Assembly: GCA_963169105.1 (NCBI GenBank)
Contig: OY720640.1
Location: 113,570,085 to 113,634,084, forward strand
Reading direction: 5' to 3'
Source: Ceriagrion tenellum
Taxonomy: Eukaryota; Arthropoda; Insecta; Odonata; Coenagrionidae
Length of the DNA: 64,000 nt
The notes under the pieces are model-generated. The model saw only the letters and a program-made list of their open reading frames with translations. It was not told the DNA's origin and did not search any database. Position 1 is the stretch's first letter; each line of letters starts with the position of its first letter. Shown piece by piece: positions 12,720 through 25,637 of the stretch. The position numbers and the translations under genes are program-made.

Positions 12720-13834
12720 TATTTGTGTTGGAAAAAAATAATACAGAGCATTGGTGGAGTTAATTCCCTTACATCATCATTATTATTGGTGAAATTTCAT
12801 ATCTTAATCATATACACCAAATTATTACACTTCATTATATATAAAACAAATTATACAATTTTTATCACTTATACATGTATTCAGGAGAATAACAATAAAT
12901 TTCATTCTGTTATCATTGGGTTTCTAACAATATTTTCTTACAATTTGTTAAATGCTAAATGGTGATTAAGTATACTAAGATTTAGGTAATTGCGTAATTT
13001 AGGTATAACTACTCTTAGCATTCTCTCTCCACAATTAGTTGGTCTTTAGAATATCATACAATTCCGTATGTTAAAATTGCATTGTACATTTTATGTCTTA
13101 TCAACTATATATTTATCAATGTAATAATTTGCAGCTATGAGTACTTATTCAAAGAGCTTATCCGCGCGCAGCACACACATGTCCTTATAGACCGAATTGA
13201 TATCAGGTATGTCCACTTCATCTCCTAAAATGTATTTACATCTATTTGTTCTTAAAAATGGATAATTTCTGCAATAAATAGCTCTTAATCCACTTGCTTG
13301 GGTGAGATTCTCCCAAAGGGTTGCGAAAACTTTCTTTGCATTTTACTTTCGCTTCGTTTAGAACGTAAGCTTTGTCATGGAATGCGCTTCTGACTCTTAC
13401 AAGCTCTATCACCATAAATGCAGCCAAATTGGTGGGAATACCTACCAATTACTGTCCTCTATCGTCTGCTCCTCTATCAACAATGCCACGCAAACCTTCT
13501 CCTCGACGTCACTCTTCGCGTTGAAGATTGCCTCCAAGTTCCGGTATCTCCGAAATTCTTGTGAATGCGTTCTACTACCGATTTTTTTGCTCAGTCATTT
13601 AATATGATGAATATGCCCATTGATTGATCAATCATACTAAGAAATTTACAAACTATTTCTGGTTCTGCTCTGCCAATTTTTTCTGATTTCCAGCAGCTGC
13701 CATTGGTAACTAAATCATGTTATACATTTTATGCGGTATATTTACATTCAATATGGATTTATTATTGTTCATTTATAACTTGTAAAACACATTGAGGGAT
13801 ATCAAAGACACGTTTTGGACACCTTAAAACTTAT
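12720..13834. other. AT-rich non-coding stretch
   Basis: No gene is seen. Short open frames at 12723-12965 and 13377-13607 have no recognisable motif. Confidence 0.5.
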
Positions 13835-14192
13835 CTCAAACGCTCAAATACAAATTTCAGAGACCTCTCAGAGAGAGAAAAATCAGAATTGATGTTTTTC
13901 AGAACGACACAGAAAATATTATCATGACGCCTCACGACATCTCTAGGTCTGACAGATGCGATAAAATTAGAGAGATACACTTCCAAACAGATATGTACAA
14001 AACTCGTTCTTTCCAAGCTCAATAAGCAATCACAACGAAAACTGAGCTCTATTTAATACACTCCCATTATACATGTCACCATTTCACCTCCCAAAAACTT
14101 ACATCTTTACACGGCTGGTGACCTAACACCCTCTGCTATACTCCCGTGTGGCGGCTGACAGGGCATTATGTAGACGTAGATGAATACCCCTT
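13835..14192 (+). mobile_element. CR1/Jockey-like LINE, 3' end copy
   Basis: This is a 5'-truncated non-LTR retrotransposon. One frame reads as the decayed C-terminus of its reverse transcriptase, with 'SRSDRCDKIREI' followed by 'YKTRSF'. In intact relatives this region reads like '...KIREIxCRTxxYKxSFFPRTI...'. The 3' UTR ends in a GC-rich hairpin and a short TAGACGTAGATGAA tail, a decayed form of the (GTAGAT)n tail seen on the other copies. It aligns along its length with 37845-38216 and with the minus-strand copy at 44550. Confidence 0.8.
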
Positions 14193-14507
14193 AATAAACA
14201 GGTTTATTCCACAAAACTCTAATAAAATTCCTCAGTCCTTAGTTGCACATTAGGTAAATGTCCAATAAATTAATTTGAAGATTTATCAGAAGCAAGATGT
14301 ATCACCCTCAATGCTATTCAGTAGTTATCAGTATCATAACAGTATTAGGATATCACTGGCTGAGAATATAAATGCAACTATCTTTTCCAACATTTATTAC
14401 ATTTCCATTTCATAAATGATATCCCCTTGATAATAAGTTTCAATGAAATAATACAATTTTCCCAATGACCTAGATTTATCAGGCTACTTCCCACATGTCG
14501 ATGCAAA
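14193..14507. other. AT-rich non-coding stretch
   Basis: Nothing recognisable. Confidence 0.5.
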
Positions 14508-14514
14508 GGGTACC

Positions 14515-14617
14515 GCTTTCCTGAGGAATGGTCTCCGTTGGAATGTACTCAGCCTAATTTCGATGTGCTGGGCATGTCTTTCCCAGCGAATGGTCCCGGT
14601 TCAAGACCACTCAGCCT
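14515..14617. repeat. diverged tandem pair, period about 61 bp
   Basis: Bases 14515-14555 and 14576-14617 align with frequent substitutions. They share ctttcc, a gaatggtc core and an actcagcct end. The second unit contains a GGTTCAAGACC word resembling a tRNA B box, so this could be part of a tRNA-derived SINE, but no A box is convincing. Confidence 0.45.
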
Positions 14618-14861
14618 CTCTCTCTGCAGTCTCCTTTCAGCTGTCGAGGATTGATAGAATTATCACGCACAAATCTGCCTCTCAGCACTGAGAACTGAAT
14701 ACTGATTACTGTTTCCTCATTGACTGCCTCTGATCGCTATCTCTTGAAATCGGATCTCCAAGTTCTTCCTCATTAACTCCCTCCTCATAATTAGTGTTTC
14801 TTTTGGCAACACATTTCTTCGTCATCCGCCCTTGCTACTACTTTCAATATAAAATGAATAG

Positions 14862-15000
14862 ATTATTTTAGAGGCTAGAGAACTGGTTTCTTTTAGCGGG
14901 GGCCCTCGTTCGAATTCGGGAAGTGGCATAGATATCTTTATGTATTCTCCAACTGTAATTGGGTGCCTGTGGTCAGCTTATTCCTGTACCAGGTTTTTCT
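14862..15000 (+). mobile_element. possible tRNA-derived SINE head
   Basis: A GAGGCTAGAGAACTGG segment followed about 20 bases later by GTTCGAATTCGGG resembles the pol III A-box/B-box arrangement of a tRNA-derived SINE. A related start (gaggctagaaaactgg) with a weaker B box (ggtttgagtcc) lies at 22106-22150. I could not find target-site duplications. Confidence 0.35.
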
Positions 15001-15290
15001 CCTCTCCTTCTCGATTCCCCATGCAATTCTGACACTAACAAACAACTCTCTTGCCTCTTCCTTGCGGCGAAATTGAACTCTGCTGTAGGTTGTCTGATTC
15101 GATAAAACCATTATGTTAACAAACCTACCTGGAAATTTGAGTGGTTTTTCTGCTCAATTTTATGCCATTTTTACCACCAGCTTCTACCTCAGTAGCATCT
15201 CATTTACTTAATTGAATGTGTATAATGCATATAGACCTCTCTCTTAATATGATCCATTCTCCATTTGAAGGATATAAGCCGAATATTTTT
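15001..15290. other. non-coding stretch
   Basis: Nothing recognisable. Confidence 0.45.
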
Positions 15291-16120
15291 TTCCTTCGAC
15301 GTTAAGTCCCTCATGGGTAATCTGCAGATCATCGCATTCTCATTCCCTTTGTCTTTATATGATCAAGATTTCCTCCACACCTTTGCTCTACGGTACAAAA
15401 TGATAATGACGGAAAGCAGGAGAAAATGAATTCTAAAACCTGGAAAGGAACTTCTTTTTCTCCTTTGCTTGTCGGGAGAAAAGACCACATTAGGCCAAAG
15501 TTAAGCTCATAATGCACTCTCTATCCGACCACTAAATTTAGGAAAATTATGGTTTAAAGGGAAGTAGGGAGGGTTGTGAAGGGAAAGGAAGTGTCGCAGC
15601 AAAGGTTTTTTATTATTTTTTTCGCAAATTTTTTTAGTAGGAGACTTTTGGGGAGGTAGAGGATTGTGTGAGTGTAAAGCGGTGGAGGAAATAAAAGCAG
15701 TGTAATACGCGGAGCATTATAACAATGGACTCATTGTTAGAGCAGAAAGGGGCGCACCCTTTTATTCATTCTTATTCTTCTCGATTCCGTCGTCCCTGTT
15801 TTTTGCCCTCCCCACCCTTTCCTGTCCTCCCTCACCCCCTTATGAATCTCCCCCTTAAATTCCTTCTTCCTTGCCGTACCTCACCCTCTTCCTAGCTTGC
15901 AGTCTCCCAAACCTTAGCCTCCCCCCCCCCCCCCCGAACGAGAACACAAAAATCCTTTCTTCGCCGGATAGACCTTGCTCACACCTCTTCCTGTTCTTCT
16001 ACCTCACCATCATCTCCGACCAGTACTTTTATTTCATCGTCGTGACAAGCAATCCATCCCCTTTCCCTTCACCCTTATTCGTTTTTCTTCCATTTCTCCA
16101 TCTCCGAGTAATTTGAAATT
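15291..16120. other. GC-richer island with a poly-C tract
   Basis: A C/T-skewed stretch holds an uninterrupted run of C at about 15920-15936. Open frames here (15871-16116 plus) are compositional. A second long C run occurs at about 39060-39075 in another island. Long mononucleotide C runs are error-prone in sequencing, so the exact lengths should not be trusted. Confidence 0.5.
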
Positions 16121-17160
16121 CCTGCTCTTCGGAGTAAAATGAATACCTTGGATTAAGAGCAATTTTCCACAAACTGATAAGCTTTTTTACACGACCTGTG
16201 TTTTGATGTCTTACATCTATTCAATGGAGCTTTGAAACGCGAGTCGTTTGACGAGGTTTATCTGTAATTGAATAGTGAAAAAAATTGCACTCAATAAAAG
16301 TTATTTTCTTTTGAAAAAATCCACACAACTATGCTCAAATTTACGAAGTATGGAATTATTTCATTTAGACACATTTTCTTTGATTTCTGTGATACAATGA
16401 TAAAAATAGCTTTATTGAAATTTTATATACAACACAAGCAGAATATTAGTAATTTCGCCTCTGTAATGGTGAGGTGAAATGAAGCTCCTATGGTGGCTGC
16501 TTTATTTCCGCTTGACTGGATTTCTTAATACCCAGGACCTGGTTGTTCGGGAAAGTCAAAAGTTTCATGCAGCCCTGATGCGACACTCACGGGACATTTT
16601 AAAAGTACCGCTTTTTATCGAATTTGAACTAGCCTGGAGCGTACAGCTGTCAAGAATATGAAATACCTATAAGTAACAGAAAGAAGATACAGTAGAAGCT
16701 AATAGATATCGAACTTGCATGTGATAACCCTGATCCATTCATCTCTAGGTTTAGAGTTTTTACTGCTTATTTGCCGTCTCACAGTAACACCCCAGAGAAA
16801 TGACTTAATCATTATTATATGCATATTCTGGCAACTACTAGAAAAACATGTCATAATTTTGAATTGAATAACAAAGTCATATCCTTTTATTTGCTTACTG
16901 GACTAAAAATCGTCAGGCACTTTTCAGTACAGAGGAAAGAACGTGGAAAACTATTATTGTTTCTATAAGAAATGAATATTTTGCAGCGAAGAAGGGAATA
17001 GTGAATAATGCATGAGAAGCAAATAATCACCACAAATCTGAAGAGAGAAGTATCCGAAGCCCTTTCATATTATTCTTTGTTGTTTATTATGTAGAGGCAT
17101 AAAGTAATCGTGGATATACCTATTAATCAGTATCTCTTTCCGTGAAGGCTTCCGCGGAGT
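16121..17160. other. AT-rich non-coding stretch
   Basis: No gene or classifiable repeat is visible. Confidence 0.5.
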
Positions 17161-17194
17161 TTTTGTGATGAAGAGAATGTTTTTTGGGGTCTTC

Positions 17195-17275
17195 CTCCGC
17201 GTTCATCCATTTTTTATGGAAAATATTTCACCAGCGTTCTAGCTGGCTTCTTCAGGTCCGCTGAAGTTAAGCTGG
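17195..17275 (-). repeat. hammerhead-like terminal repeat of a retroelement
   Basis: On the minus strand, CCTGAAGAAG is followed by the stem CCAGC/GCTGG and then TGAAA. This mirrors the CUGAUGA - stem II - GAAA order of the hammerhead motifs that end many Penelope-like elements and related SINEs. The first core box is altered and I do not see a closing stem I. A second small hairpin (CTTCAG/CTGAAG) lies just before it. I read it as an old element end; the parent element is not visible nearby. Confidence 0.45.
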
Positions 17276-18639
17276 AACATTGGCAAAATATGGTTCATAA
17301 AAAGTGAATAAATGCGGAAGAAGTGCTGAAAAATCATTTTCCTAATCAGTGTCTGGCTCTGAATGCATATGATTTAAGCGTGAAAATAACGTGGAAGTTA
17401 ACTTTGAAGCCAAGGAATCAGGGGCTCAGAAATTGCCCGATATATGCGAAATGATCGAAATAACTCCAATCGAATGTGTGCAAGAAGTTTGTATGCGAGT
17501 CATATTGAACTTTCCTACATATGTTGTTTGCCTATGATGAGTTTTTTAAGTAAATCCGGCGTTGGAAATTCGAAGCCGTATATATTGATGCAATAAAAGA
17601 TATTCCTGAAATATTTGAGTCTGAGATATGTGTTCACGTATCATAGTGGATGAAAGAATGCAATTAGAACCAACGAGCGGAATGGAATACCTCTTATGTT
17701 GTTCACTTTTCTGGCTTGTAATTCGATGAGTGAGGTCTAATGAGATGGCCTTGAGGTTTTTCGAGACTTTGACCCTGTACCTCACGTCCGCATCCATTAC
17801 CTGCGTAAAGAGCACACCTAAGCGCTGCCGCTGGAATGTACGAGTACTTTGTTGCGGCCAGCAACGGGGTTAATGCAAACGACACCCCCAAATGCGTCCT
17901 TAAGCCGCTCATTTGTCAATGACACTATTTGTTTAAGCTCTCCGGCCATTTATAAGGTAGATTAAAAAACCACATGGGTGGATATTAAGAGATTTCGAGT
18001 CCACTAAATTAGCTCTAAAATGCGAAGTTGTCAAATATTGCCATTTTTTGCTGAATCTATCGGTTTAAGATGAACATTGAGAGTTTTATTGTGAAATGCC
18101 TGCTTACATCATCAATTCAGTGCTAAGGAAGTAAATTTGGCCTAGTATAATAGCGCACTCTTACCTATTGAATTGCACGGCTGTAAATTTTGAGTACACT
18201 AAGGTGAGCATCTGTGTAAGCTAGATGTCGGGAGTGTTGGGGCATCCGAAAAGTCCACGAGAGAATAGTTTTAAGTGATAAGGTAAAATATGAGTAGAAA
18301 TGGAAGACGGTAGTATAGATGTCTGCATGAACTTTGCATCTCAGCTACTATTCATTTGCTAAATGCATCTCCGCTACTATGGCGCGACTTCCATGGACCT
18401 TAAATTGCTTTACGATTTCCTTTTCAAGAGACCATCAATTTTATAGATTTTAATTCATTTCACTGTGGTTAATGAAAAAATTATAAGAATTAATAAAAAC
18501 CAGTATTTCTGAATAATAATTTAAATGATTAACGAGTTTTACCTATTGTTTATTTATATATAAATTAATTCTATTATGGCTACAAGAATTAAATTAAAGA
18601 AGAAATCTTAACAAGGGGGGAGTTTCACAGATTTGTATC
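17276..18639. other. AT-rich non-coding stretch
   Basis: No gene is seen. Short minus-strand frames at 17546-17912 have no recognisable motif. Confidence 0.5.
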
Positions 18640-19425
18640 GCCTTCTTCTTTCATCTCCTTGAATGAATAGTGGTTTCATCTTCTCTCTTATTATACGCCC
18701 CTCTTCTTCCCGCATCGGTTTGGCTGCTCGACGGCCTGTGCTGTTAGAATTTTGCTAAGGCAACCGATTTATGGGAGGATTGCTCGGAATTTTAAATGCA
18801 TTATCCTTGAGACTCACCTCGATGGACTCGGCCAACGTAAGCGCTCAGTCTTCCATATATTTTGGTGACAACTGGAAATTATTTCACCCATCGAAGTAAT
18901 CAGAATGAAATTTGAGGTTTTCGTCCATTTTCCACCAAATTTTCAGGGCCCAGGAAGCGCGTCCATACTAATTTGAGGGCTTCAGAATGTTCGAATTTTG
19001 ACAGTCGTGTCCTTTCTTCTCCATCACGGTCATTGGCGGTGGTCGGCGCCTTGAGCGCTCTTTGCGAGTGAGCGATGACCACTCGTGTTGTCGCAAACGA
19101 AAGATCGCACTCCCCCCAAATTAGCTCCGACCGAAAACTCACTCGCCTCTCCCGGGAGGGATGGGGGGGAGTCTGAAAAGGTCAGAGGGCGCGTAGTAAA
19201 TGGAGAAGAAAGGGGAAAGGAAGGAAGGGTCGGTCAAGTGACCGGAGAAAATTTTTCCCCAGCGGCGGAGGCGAGCTTGGAATGAGCGATTGAGAATACA
19301 GCAGAGAGGAAGGGAGGAGTGGAGAAATATGTGGACCCAGGATGGAGAGAGGACTCCGGGGGGTTGGCTAGCTTGTGTTTTGGATGGGGCCCCAATGGAC
19401 GACAACATTTTACTTGACCGCCTTG
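18640..19425. other. GC-rich island
   Basis: This is a CpG-containing island with a purine-rich plus strand at about 19150-19390. Three overlapping frames on both strands (19085-19285 plus, 19139-19462 and 19234-19437 minus) are incompatible with one another and have no known domain. Confidence 0.45.
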
Positions 19426-19650
19426 TGCTTTGAGCATTAGGATGGTTCAGTTTTATACACAAATTATCCTATTTTTTCTCATCCTTACACAAACCAAACA
19501 GGCTACACTTTACACATTCTATAGTGTCAGTCTCTTAAACTCAAGTCAAACTTTTATCAACATTCATTACACTCTAAGTATGCTAAGAATGCTATGGAAA
19601 CTATTTGTGTGAATGCAGTATATCGCAACTTTGTAAAATTATTCCATAGT

Positions 19651-19764
19651 GTTCAGAATCTTACAAAAACTTTGTAAGTTTTACGTGTAAGATTTATTAG
19701 ACGATCGGTATCATCGAATTAATGTTATACGTAAAACTAACAAAGTTTTTGTTAACTCCTGAAC
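19651..19764. repeat. fold-back element with 40-bp arms
   Basis: Bases 19651-19690 and 19725-19764 are inverted copies with a handful of mismatches, sharing cores such as acaaaaactttgt and agttttacgt. The loop is 34 bases. It is the size of a small MITE or of a hairpin RNA precursor. No clear target-site duplication flanks it. A related word (agatttacacgtaaagttaa) occurs at 31313-31332, so it may belong to a repeat family. Confidence 0.75.
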
Positions 19765-21640
19765 GTTGGGCTCCACTTCGTTGAATATTTTCACATTGAA
19801 CAAGTAAAATTAATAAACTTTTTTCATCTCTGTCAGTATAAATTCGGAAATAGACTATGATATTGGCACAAATACATCATTATGAAGACATCAATTTTTG
19901 TATTTTAATTGCGGAATTGAACCAATTCTTTTGTTTTACATTTATACCTGAGTTAGCTTCTTCCGTGTATTCAACCAGATCAGGAATTGATGACTATCTC
20001 TGCCATCGTATCCTGGGAGATTGACGCCACAGTTAAAATTTTCTCCGTTAAGCATGTTTGAATTTATATCCAGGCTCTCTGATGCGTGATCTTAGGCAAC
20101 TTTAGAGTGCCAAATTGACATCTTATTCCAAAAAATGACTGATTAAACACTGATAGCATTCCTAAGTACGGGTTCAAGGTATTCGTCTGGATGCAGAAAT
20201 CTATAACGATGATAAATCACTCCGATAAAAACTTACAGGTATGCTAAACCTATCCATTTATTAAAGTTGAAATTCAGAATTGGTGAAAACTGCCATACCC
20301 TAACTTGTGATGCATAAATAACATACATATGTGCATAAATAAAATTTTTGCCATACGTACTGTGAAGATGCCATATCTTGCGGGGGTTATCCGTATCCAA
20401 AATGGTCAATAATGCCATTTGTGCGAAAAGGGTCGCTAGGGTCCCATGACTCACAATATATGCCCAAAGTTTTCTCCCGTAATAAAATAACTGGAATCAG
20501 TGCTGAGTTTCTTTCTTTGCCTTTTAAAAATAATTGCAATCACGATATAGGGGTCAAACTTTCACCCTCGGATAGCATAAAAAAGAACCATTTATTTATT
20601 GCTCTTGAAATTTAATGCACCTTATTTCATTTAATAATTACGATATCAATCACAACATGCTCAACTTCTCTCTGATTCTAACTATGGATTTTTTTTCTTG
20701 GCAACCTGACCTATGGCAATTAACGGAAAATTTTACCCGAACTTTTTACTACTAATATTATTGTGTTAAGTGATAAATATTTGCATATGTTTGTATTTAT
20801 ATGCATTTATCATTTATACGCGCATATGATAAATAACAGGTTCTGAAAGGAATGCGGTGTATTTGGGAATAGTGCTAACTCGACGGCTCGTCTCTCACTC
20901 CCTCTTCTCGTGCGCCCAACACCGTCCCTGTGCAATGTTCGGAAATATCCCGCATTCCTTTCACAGTGTAATATTATTAGATAAAAATGTAGTTATTCTG
21001 GTAGAGGGAAATATAAAAATGTTTAAAGTACACACTTAATTATATTAAATCGATTATCTGCTCAGTAAAGACACCGATCTCAGAAATATAAGTAGTCGTG
21101 TTGCTACGGTGATATTTTTAGCCCCGAAAGTAAGGTAAGAAGACTTTTCCAATCCAATAAAAAATTACTGGAAAATTTTGTGTGGTTACCGTATTGAGTT
21201 AATCATTTTTGATACACTAAATATGTCTCATTTTCATATTTTAAGGAGACATCTCTAAACTCCTCTTATCAATGCCAACATCTCTAAACTTATCTTACAA
21301 TGCGTTGCATAAAAAAGGCATACCATATTTAGCAAATCTGTATTCTCAAAGGTTCAGAAACAATATAAATTGAAGAAAAGAGTGGATGGCGTTTTCATAA
21401 CCAAATGTTAAACTATTTACTAAAGATACTAGTTACACAAATTTTCCGTTGAGCACAAATTTTTCAAATATCAAATACACTTATTTACAGCAACTTTTTC
21501 CATTTTGCATCTTTTCATATGATACATTGCGGGGCTGCAATAGTTTCACAACCGGTACTTATGTTTTTGGCGTATAGACTGGGAAAATGATTCATTGCAT
21601 ATGGCCAAATGTGCATTCTAATGACTCCAATGGTTCCATA
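19765..21640. other. AT-rich non-coding stretch
   Basis: No gene or classifiable repeat is visible. Confidence 0.5.
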
Positions 21641-22085
21641 TTCTGTAGTATCGTATATTCTCAGTTTTTTAGTCCAAGTAGAAAGAAAGCATTTTTCGGG
21701 CGAGGGACGCCCTCTAGTGAAAGAAGTGAGCGAGATTGGTCGACGGTGTGAGAGGCATGGGGAAGAGAGGTCTAAGGACGGCGGACGAGAGGGGGATGGA
21801 ATTGGTCATTTTTCGGGACTCAGCGCTTGAGAGGGATAGGAAGGGCAGGGAATATAACAATGGAGCGTTTGCAAAAGGGAGAGATGGAGTCCTTCAAGGA
21901 TGCGTGAGAGGTCCACCCGTGTGTGAACGTAGTGGGAAATGCGGTTCGTGTCCGGAAAGGAAAGAATTCGCTCTCGCCTTCTATCACCTTATCGGAAGAA
22001 AATTGCCCAGACAGCGTTTTCACAGGAATACCTGCACCGGAAGCTTTCGAACTGCTTTTGCACTATTGTAACGGAACCGGAAGGA
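21641..22085. other. GC-richer island
   Basis: A purine-rich stretch holds a 111-codon plus-strand frame (21736-22071). The predicted peptide is Arg/Gly-rich with four Cys near its middle but matches no domain I know, and an antisense frame overlaps it. I do not call a gene. Confidence 0.4.
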
Positions 22086-22094
22086 TAAAGATCT

Positions 22095-22215
22095 GAGCGT
22101 TGAGGAGGCTAGAAAACTGGCTTTTCATCCCGTTGGTCCCGGTTTGAGTCCTGGTGCTGCTGAAGAATTGTCGGCGAAATTACTCTCGCTGCTAATCACA
22201 TAGCACATACTTTCA
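22095..22215 (+). mobile_element. possible tRNA-derived SINE head
   Basis: Gaggctagaaaactgg followed by ggtttgagtcc resembles a decayed A-box/B-box pair and shares its start with 14875-14890. The body downstream is not shared between the two sites. Confidence 0.3.
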
Positions 22216-22555
22216 TTTGTGATTTGGCGTTCTACCAACTAATTGGATGACTGATGGGCAGTACTTAACCGAAAATCACAAATTCTGGAGCATCATCTCA
22301 AATTCTCTCTTACTCTTACGTTTTCGTACGTCATCAGGTCTATCTTAAATTCCTGATATCATACATCTCTTTTTATTTCATTCAGCATTAAGGTCCTCTT
22401 TTTTATTTTTAGTATTTCCCCGTTTTTCCTCAAATATGATCATCCTTCAAGATGCCCAATGAATTTCCTCCATCCATATCTCCTATCTTGTTTGAATCGC
22501 GATATATTTCTTCTTCTCCCATTCAACAATAAACATATAATGTATCTCAGATATT

Positions 22556-22840
22556 TGAAGGATTAAGTTGGGAACCGCAAGAGATTCGGAGGCTACACGC
22601 TAGACTAAATTTACTTGAGGTATAGAGAATACTGTGACTCAGAAGATATAAATTTGATGCCACACTACATGACTAGATCCGGTATAAGCGATAAAATAAA
22701 TGAGATACTTTGCCGAACGTATAGATACAAACATTCGTTATTTCCACGGACACTAATTCACCATAATAATGACTCGTGTCCTAGCAATCCCTACGCACTC
22801 CCATGCAGCCGGTCAGAGGGTAGTATGTAGCTAGGGCCTC
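22556..22840 (+). mobile_element. CR1/Jockey-like LINE, 3' end copy
   Basis: This is a diverged copy of the LINE seen at 13835, 37845 and 44550. The translated C-terminal RT tail is best preserved here: 'KINEILCRTYRYKHSLFPRTL' fits the LINE pattern in which CRT is followed by YKxSFFPRT. An upstream 'SWEPQEIRRLHARLNLL' corresponds to the 'LGWExLExRR' segment, followed by a stop. It ends with the family's GC-rich hairpin and gggtagtatgtag; the tail repeat is almost gone. Confidence 0.8.
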
Positions 22841-22845
22841 CTTAC

Positions 22846-25468
22846 TCATCCTCCTCGCAAACCATCTGACATTCTCCATCCTTCTCCAAACTTAAATCTC
22901 AAATGCCTCAGGATTGCGTACTCTTCATCCACAGTGATCTAGATTCCGACTCATACAGTGCAACGCTGAGGAAAAATGAGCTTTCATCAGCCTTTTTTTA
23001 CATCCCTTTAAGACCATCCCTCATATTTCACATAATAAGAGGTCAAAAGTACAATCCTCTTATGTTCTCAACGGTCAATTTCCGTTCCCCGTATTCAGCC
23101 ATAATTCAAGCCCGGACGGTCGTCATAGAAAATGGTTCTTTATGGCGATAAAAATGGCTCTTTAAAATGAAGCGTTTGCTCGGAAGTAAATTCTAACGTG
23201 AAAATCATATGTTGATTTAAATCTTTTGGGTCTTATGCAAATATTTATCCATTTTCACTCTATTTCTAATGCAGCAAAAGTAATGCGCTGTGTGTTTTTA
23301 TATTTGGTTTGATGCAAACTGAAGTGATTTTACAATTCTCCCTTTGCGGTTACCTTGAGTCACAGGAATAAAAATGCAAACTGTTAGCCGCCCATTCAAA
23401 TTGTCATATTTTTAGAGCTCTATCGAAATAAAAAGTTGCCCATTTTCTTGTCGGTACACCATTATTACGTCTGAGTAGAATATTTAAACACCTTTTCCAT
23501 TATAGCTCTCACAAAAAAAATCACCAAAGATCAGAGCGCAGCAATGAATCTAAGCATTCCACAAAGGGGTTTGCTAATGGCATAATGGATCTGTAGCTCA
23601 AGCAAAATAACAGACATTGCCGTCAATAGGGTTAATATCATGATATAGATCGTGACGTCTATCGATAAGAGTTGGCAAAAGCATAGTATGGATTTCTTCC
23701 TTAATATTTGACCATTCCCTCGTCTTTCATTTATTATTCGCATTTTGGCCTCGCCATTTTTCTCTAGAATTGATAAGAGAAAGATTCTTCCTAACTGATG
23801 GGTACTAAAATTCCATTTTTCACAGAAAATTGGGTGGAAACAAAAACAAAGCGTGATGCTTAAACTGTCAACAAGCAACACAGCCTGGTTTTCTCCCAAC
23901 TTCGTTTTCCATTTCTTATTTTCTCCCCTTGGGAGATAATCAAACACAAACACTCAATAATGTTTGAGTCGATCTAGGCCTTTGGCTGCCACTCAGACTA
24001 ATCGAAAGGTTATATTTGGATTTAAATATTTACTCTAATATTTAAAGGATAATATGCACCTAAAAGTAAAGTGCTGAGGAAATATTTTTTTATTTTTTTA
24101 TCATCCTCTCGAAGAGATAGTGGATGATGTGAAAAAAGGGGCCATTTGAGATATAGGCCAGAATAGAAGATCATCAACAGTTTTTATTTTCTTAGGTCAC
24201 TGGTTCCAGGAGAGAATACTTGACGATGAAGCAGGCAGAGGGGAAAGGTTATCAGAGTCAGAATTGTAAAAGAGCATTGGTGCCAAGGTTGGAATTTGTG
24301 CTTATTAGGCGTAGCATACCAGTCACAAAATATCTTATATATACCCTAGAGAGAGTTGTTAGTCTTTTTGCACGGATTGAGAATAGCATCACTTAGGATA
24401 CGTGGCGGGGCAAAGGGAAGACTTCGCCTACTTTGCCCATAAAAAAAAGAATAATCCAGGGGTTTTAAGACAATTTCAAGTACTCATCTCAGGGTTTATC
24501 TCTAGCCGGAAAATGTATTTATCAGATAAAAAGTTCTATTTTATTATTGATAAGCGTGTTTGGTTCGGTGGTTGAGGAGAGTCAACTTACGGAGGACGTC
24601 GGGAAGAGGACGTGTAAGTGGTTGGAAGAGGTAATGGGTTGTCAAAGGAGGCCCGATTGAGGGGAGCATGGTGGGTTAAAGGAGAAGGGAGGGAAAGATA
24701 ATGGGACTGGGCTAAGAGAGCCAGGATGAGTGCTGTGATGAAAAAATAGAATCGTGTAGGTATATAGGCGTCTGCGGCTGTAGCAGTTTTACTTTTTTCT
24801 ACTTGAAATTGCCTTAAACGATACAATATTCTAATTTAATATATGATACTGCTTTTCAACCTCAAAATAAACTGCATGTCATTTTTTTTTGGGACAAAAT
24901 TACGAAATCTACCGCCGCTGACTTTAATTATAAATATTTTGGCGTGATAAGAGGAAATTGATGTATCAAGAAGTATTATTTTTGGAATACTAGTGACGAT
25001 TTATGAAAATAATGGTTATTGTATACCATTTCCATGCGTATGCTTTCACTTACTTGAAGAAAGTAAGTCTACTATATTGTACTCTAGATGTTATCAAAAC
25101 TAGATAGCAAACCTTTGACTACAGGAATGTCCATTATTCAGTGCCCCCTCAAGTTTATAATAACACATCACAAAATTCAAAATTAGATGGCATTAAAAAC
25201 AAGAATAAAAGGAAAGTATGTGTTGAGCAGTAGGAAGGGTGATGTATAGGATGGAAAATCGATGGGTCATTATGGAATGGAAACCCTTGTGGAAAATATA
25301 GAGTTGCCGTATGATCATTATAAACGGAGGGCGGCAGTTATATAAAAAAATTAGAAATGATTTCCCTCTGATGGTGATCGTATGATTTAATCGCAACAGT
25401 TTAGTTAGGTGAACCGTGTGAGGTGGCATTGGTCCTAAAGTTATTCATGGTTTTCAAGGATGGTGATG
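22846..25468. other. AT-rich non-coding stretch
   Basis: No gene is called. The longest open frame (23531-23953, minus, 140 codons) has no recognisable motif, and in sequence this AT-rich about one frame of that length is expected by chance in the whole window. Confidence 0.5.
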
Positions 25469-25637
25469 TAGGGATACCACATTGATTAAAAAAATCAAGT
25501 AGTCGATTTTTCCATGTTTATAAAAGTACTCACCACTCACTCAATATTCATCAGATTAATTTATTAATCGATGTTTTCGGTGTCTCGGGCAAAAATATTG
25601 AGTAGTTCAATACATCGATGTCGATGTGGCATCCCTA
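25469..25637. mobile_element. small hAT-like non-autonomous element
   Basis: Terminal inverted repeats TAGGGATaCCACATtGA (25469-25485) and its complement at 25621-25637 bound a 169-bp AT-rich body. The flanking 8 bases (tggtgatg and ccgtgatt) share gtgat, consistent with a decayed 8-bp hAT target-site duplication. The interior has no coding potential. TAGGG-starting repeats with 8-bp duplications suit hAT, but the assignment is inferred. Confidence 0.6.

Noticed and set aside
21736..22071. 111-codon frame with four Cys, considered as a zinc-binding protein
   Set aside because: Cys spacing fits no motif I know, an antisense frame overlaps, and it sits in a GC-richer island.
23531..23953. 140-codon minus-strand open frame
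   Set aside because: No motif, no splice or promoter context. In DNA this AT-rich, about one frame of this length is expected by chance in a window of this size.
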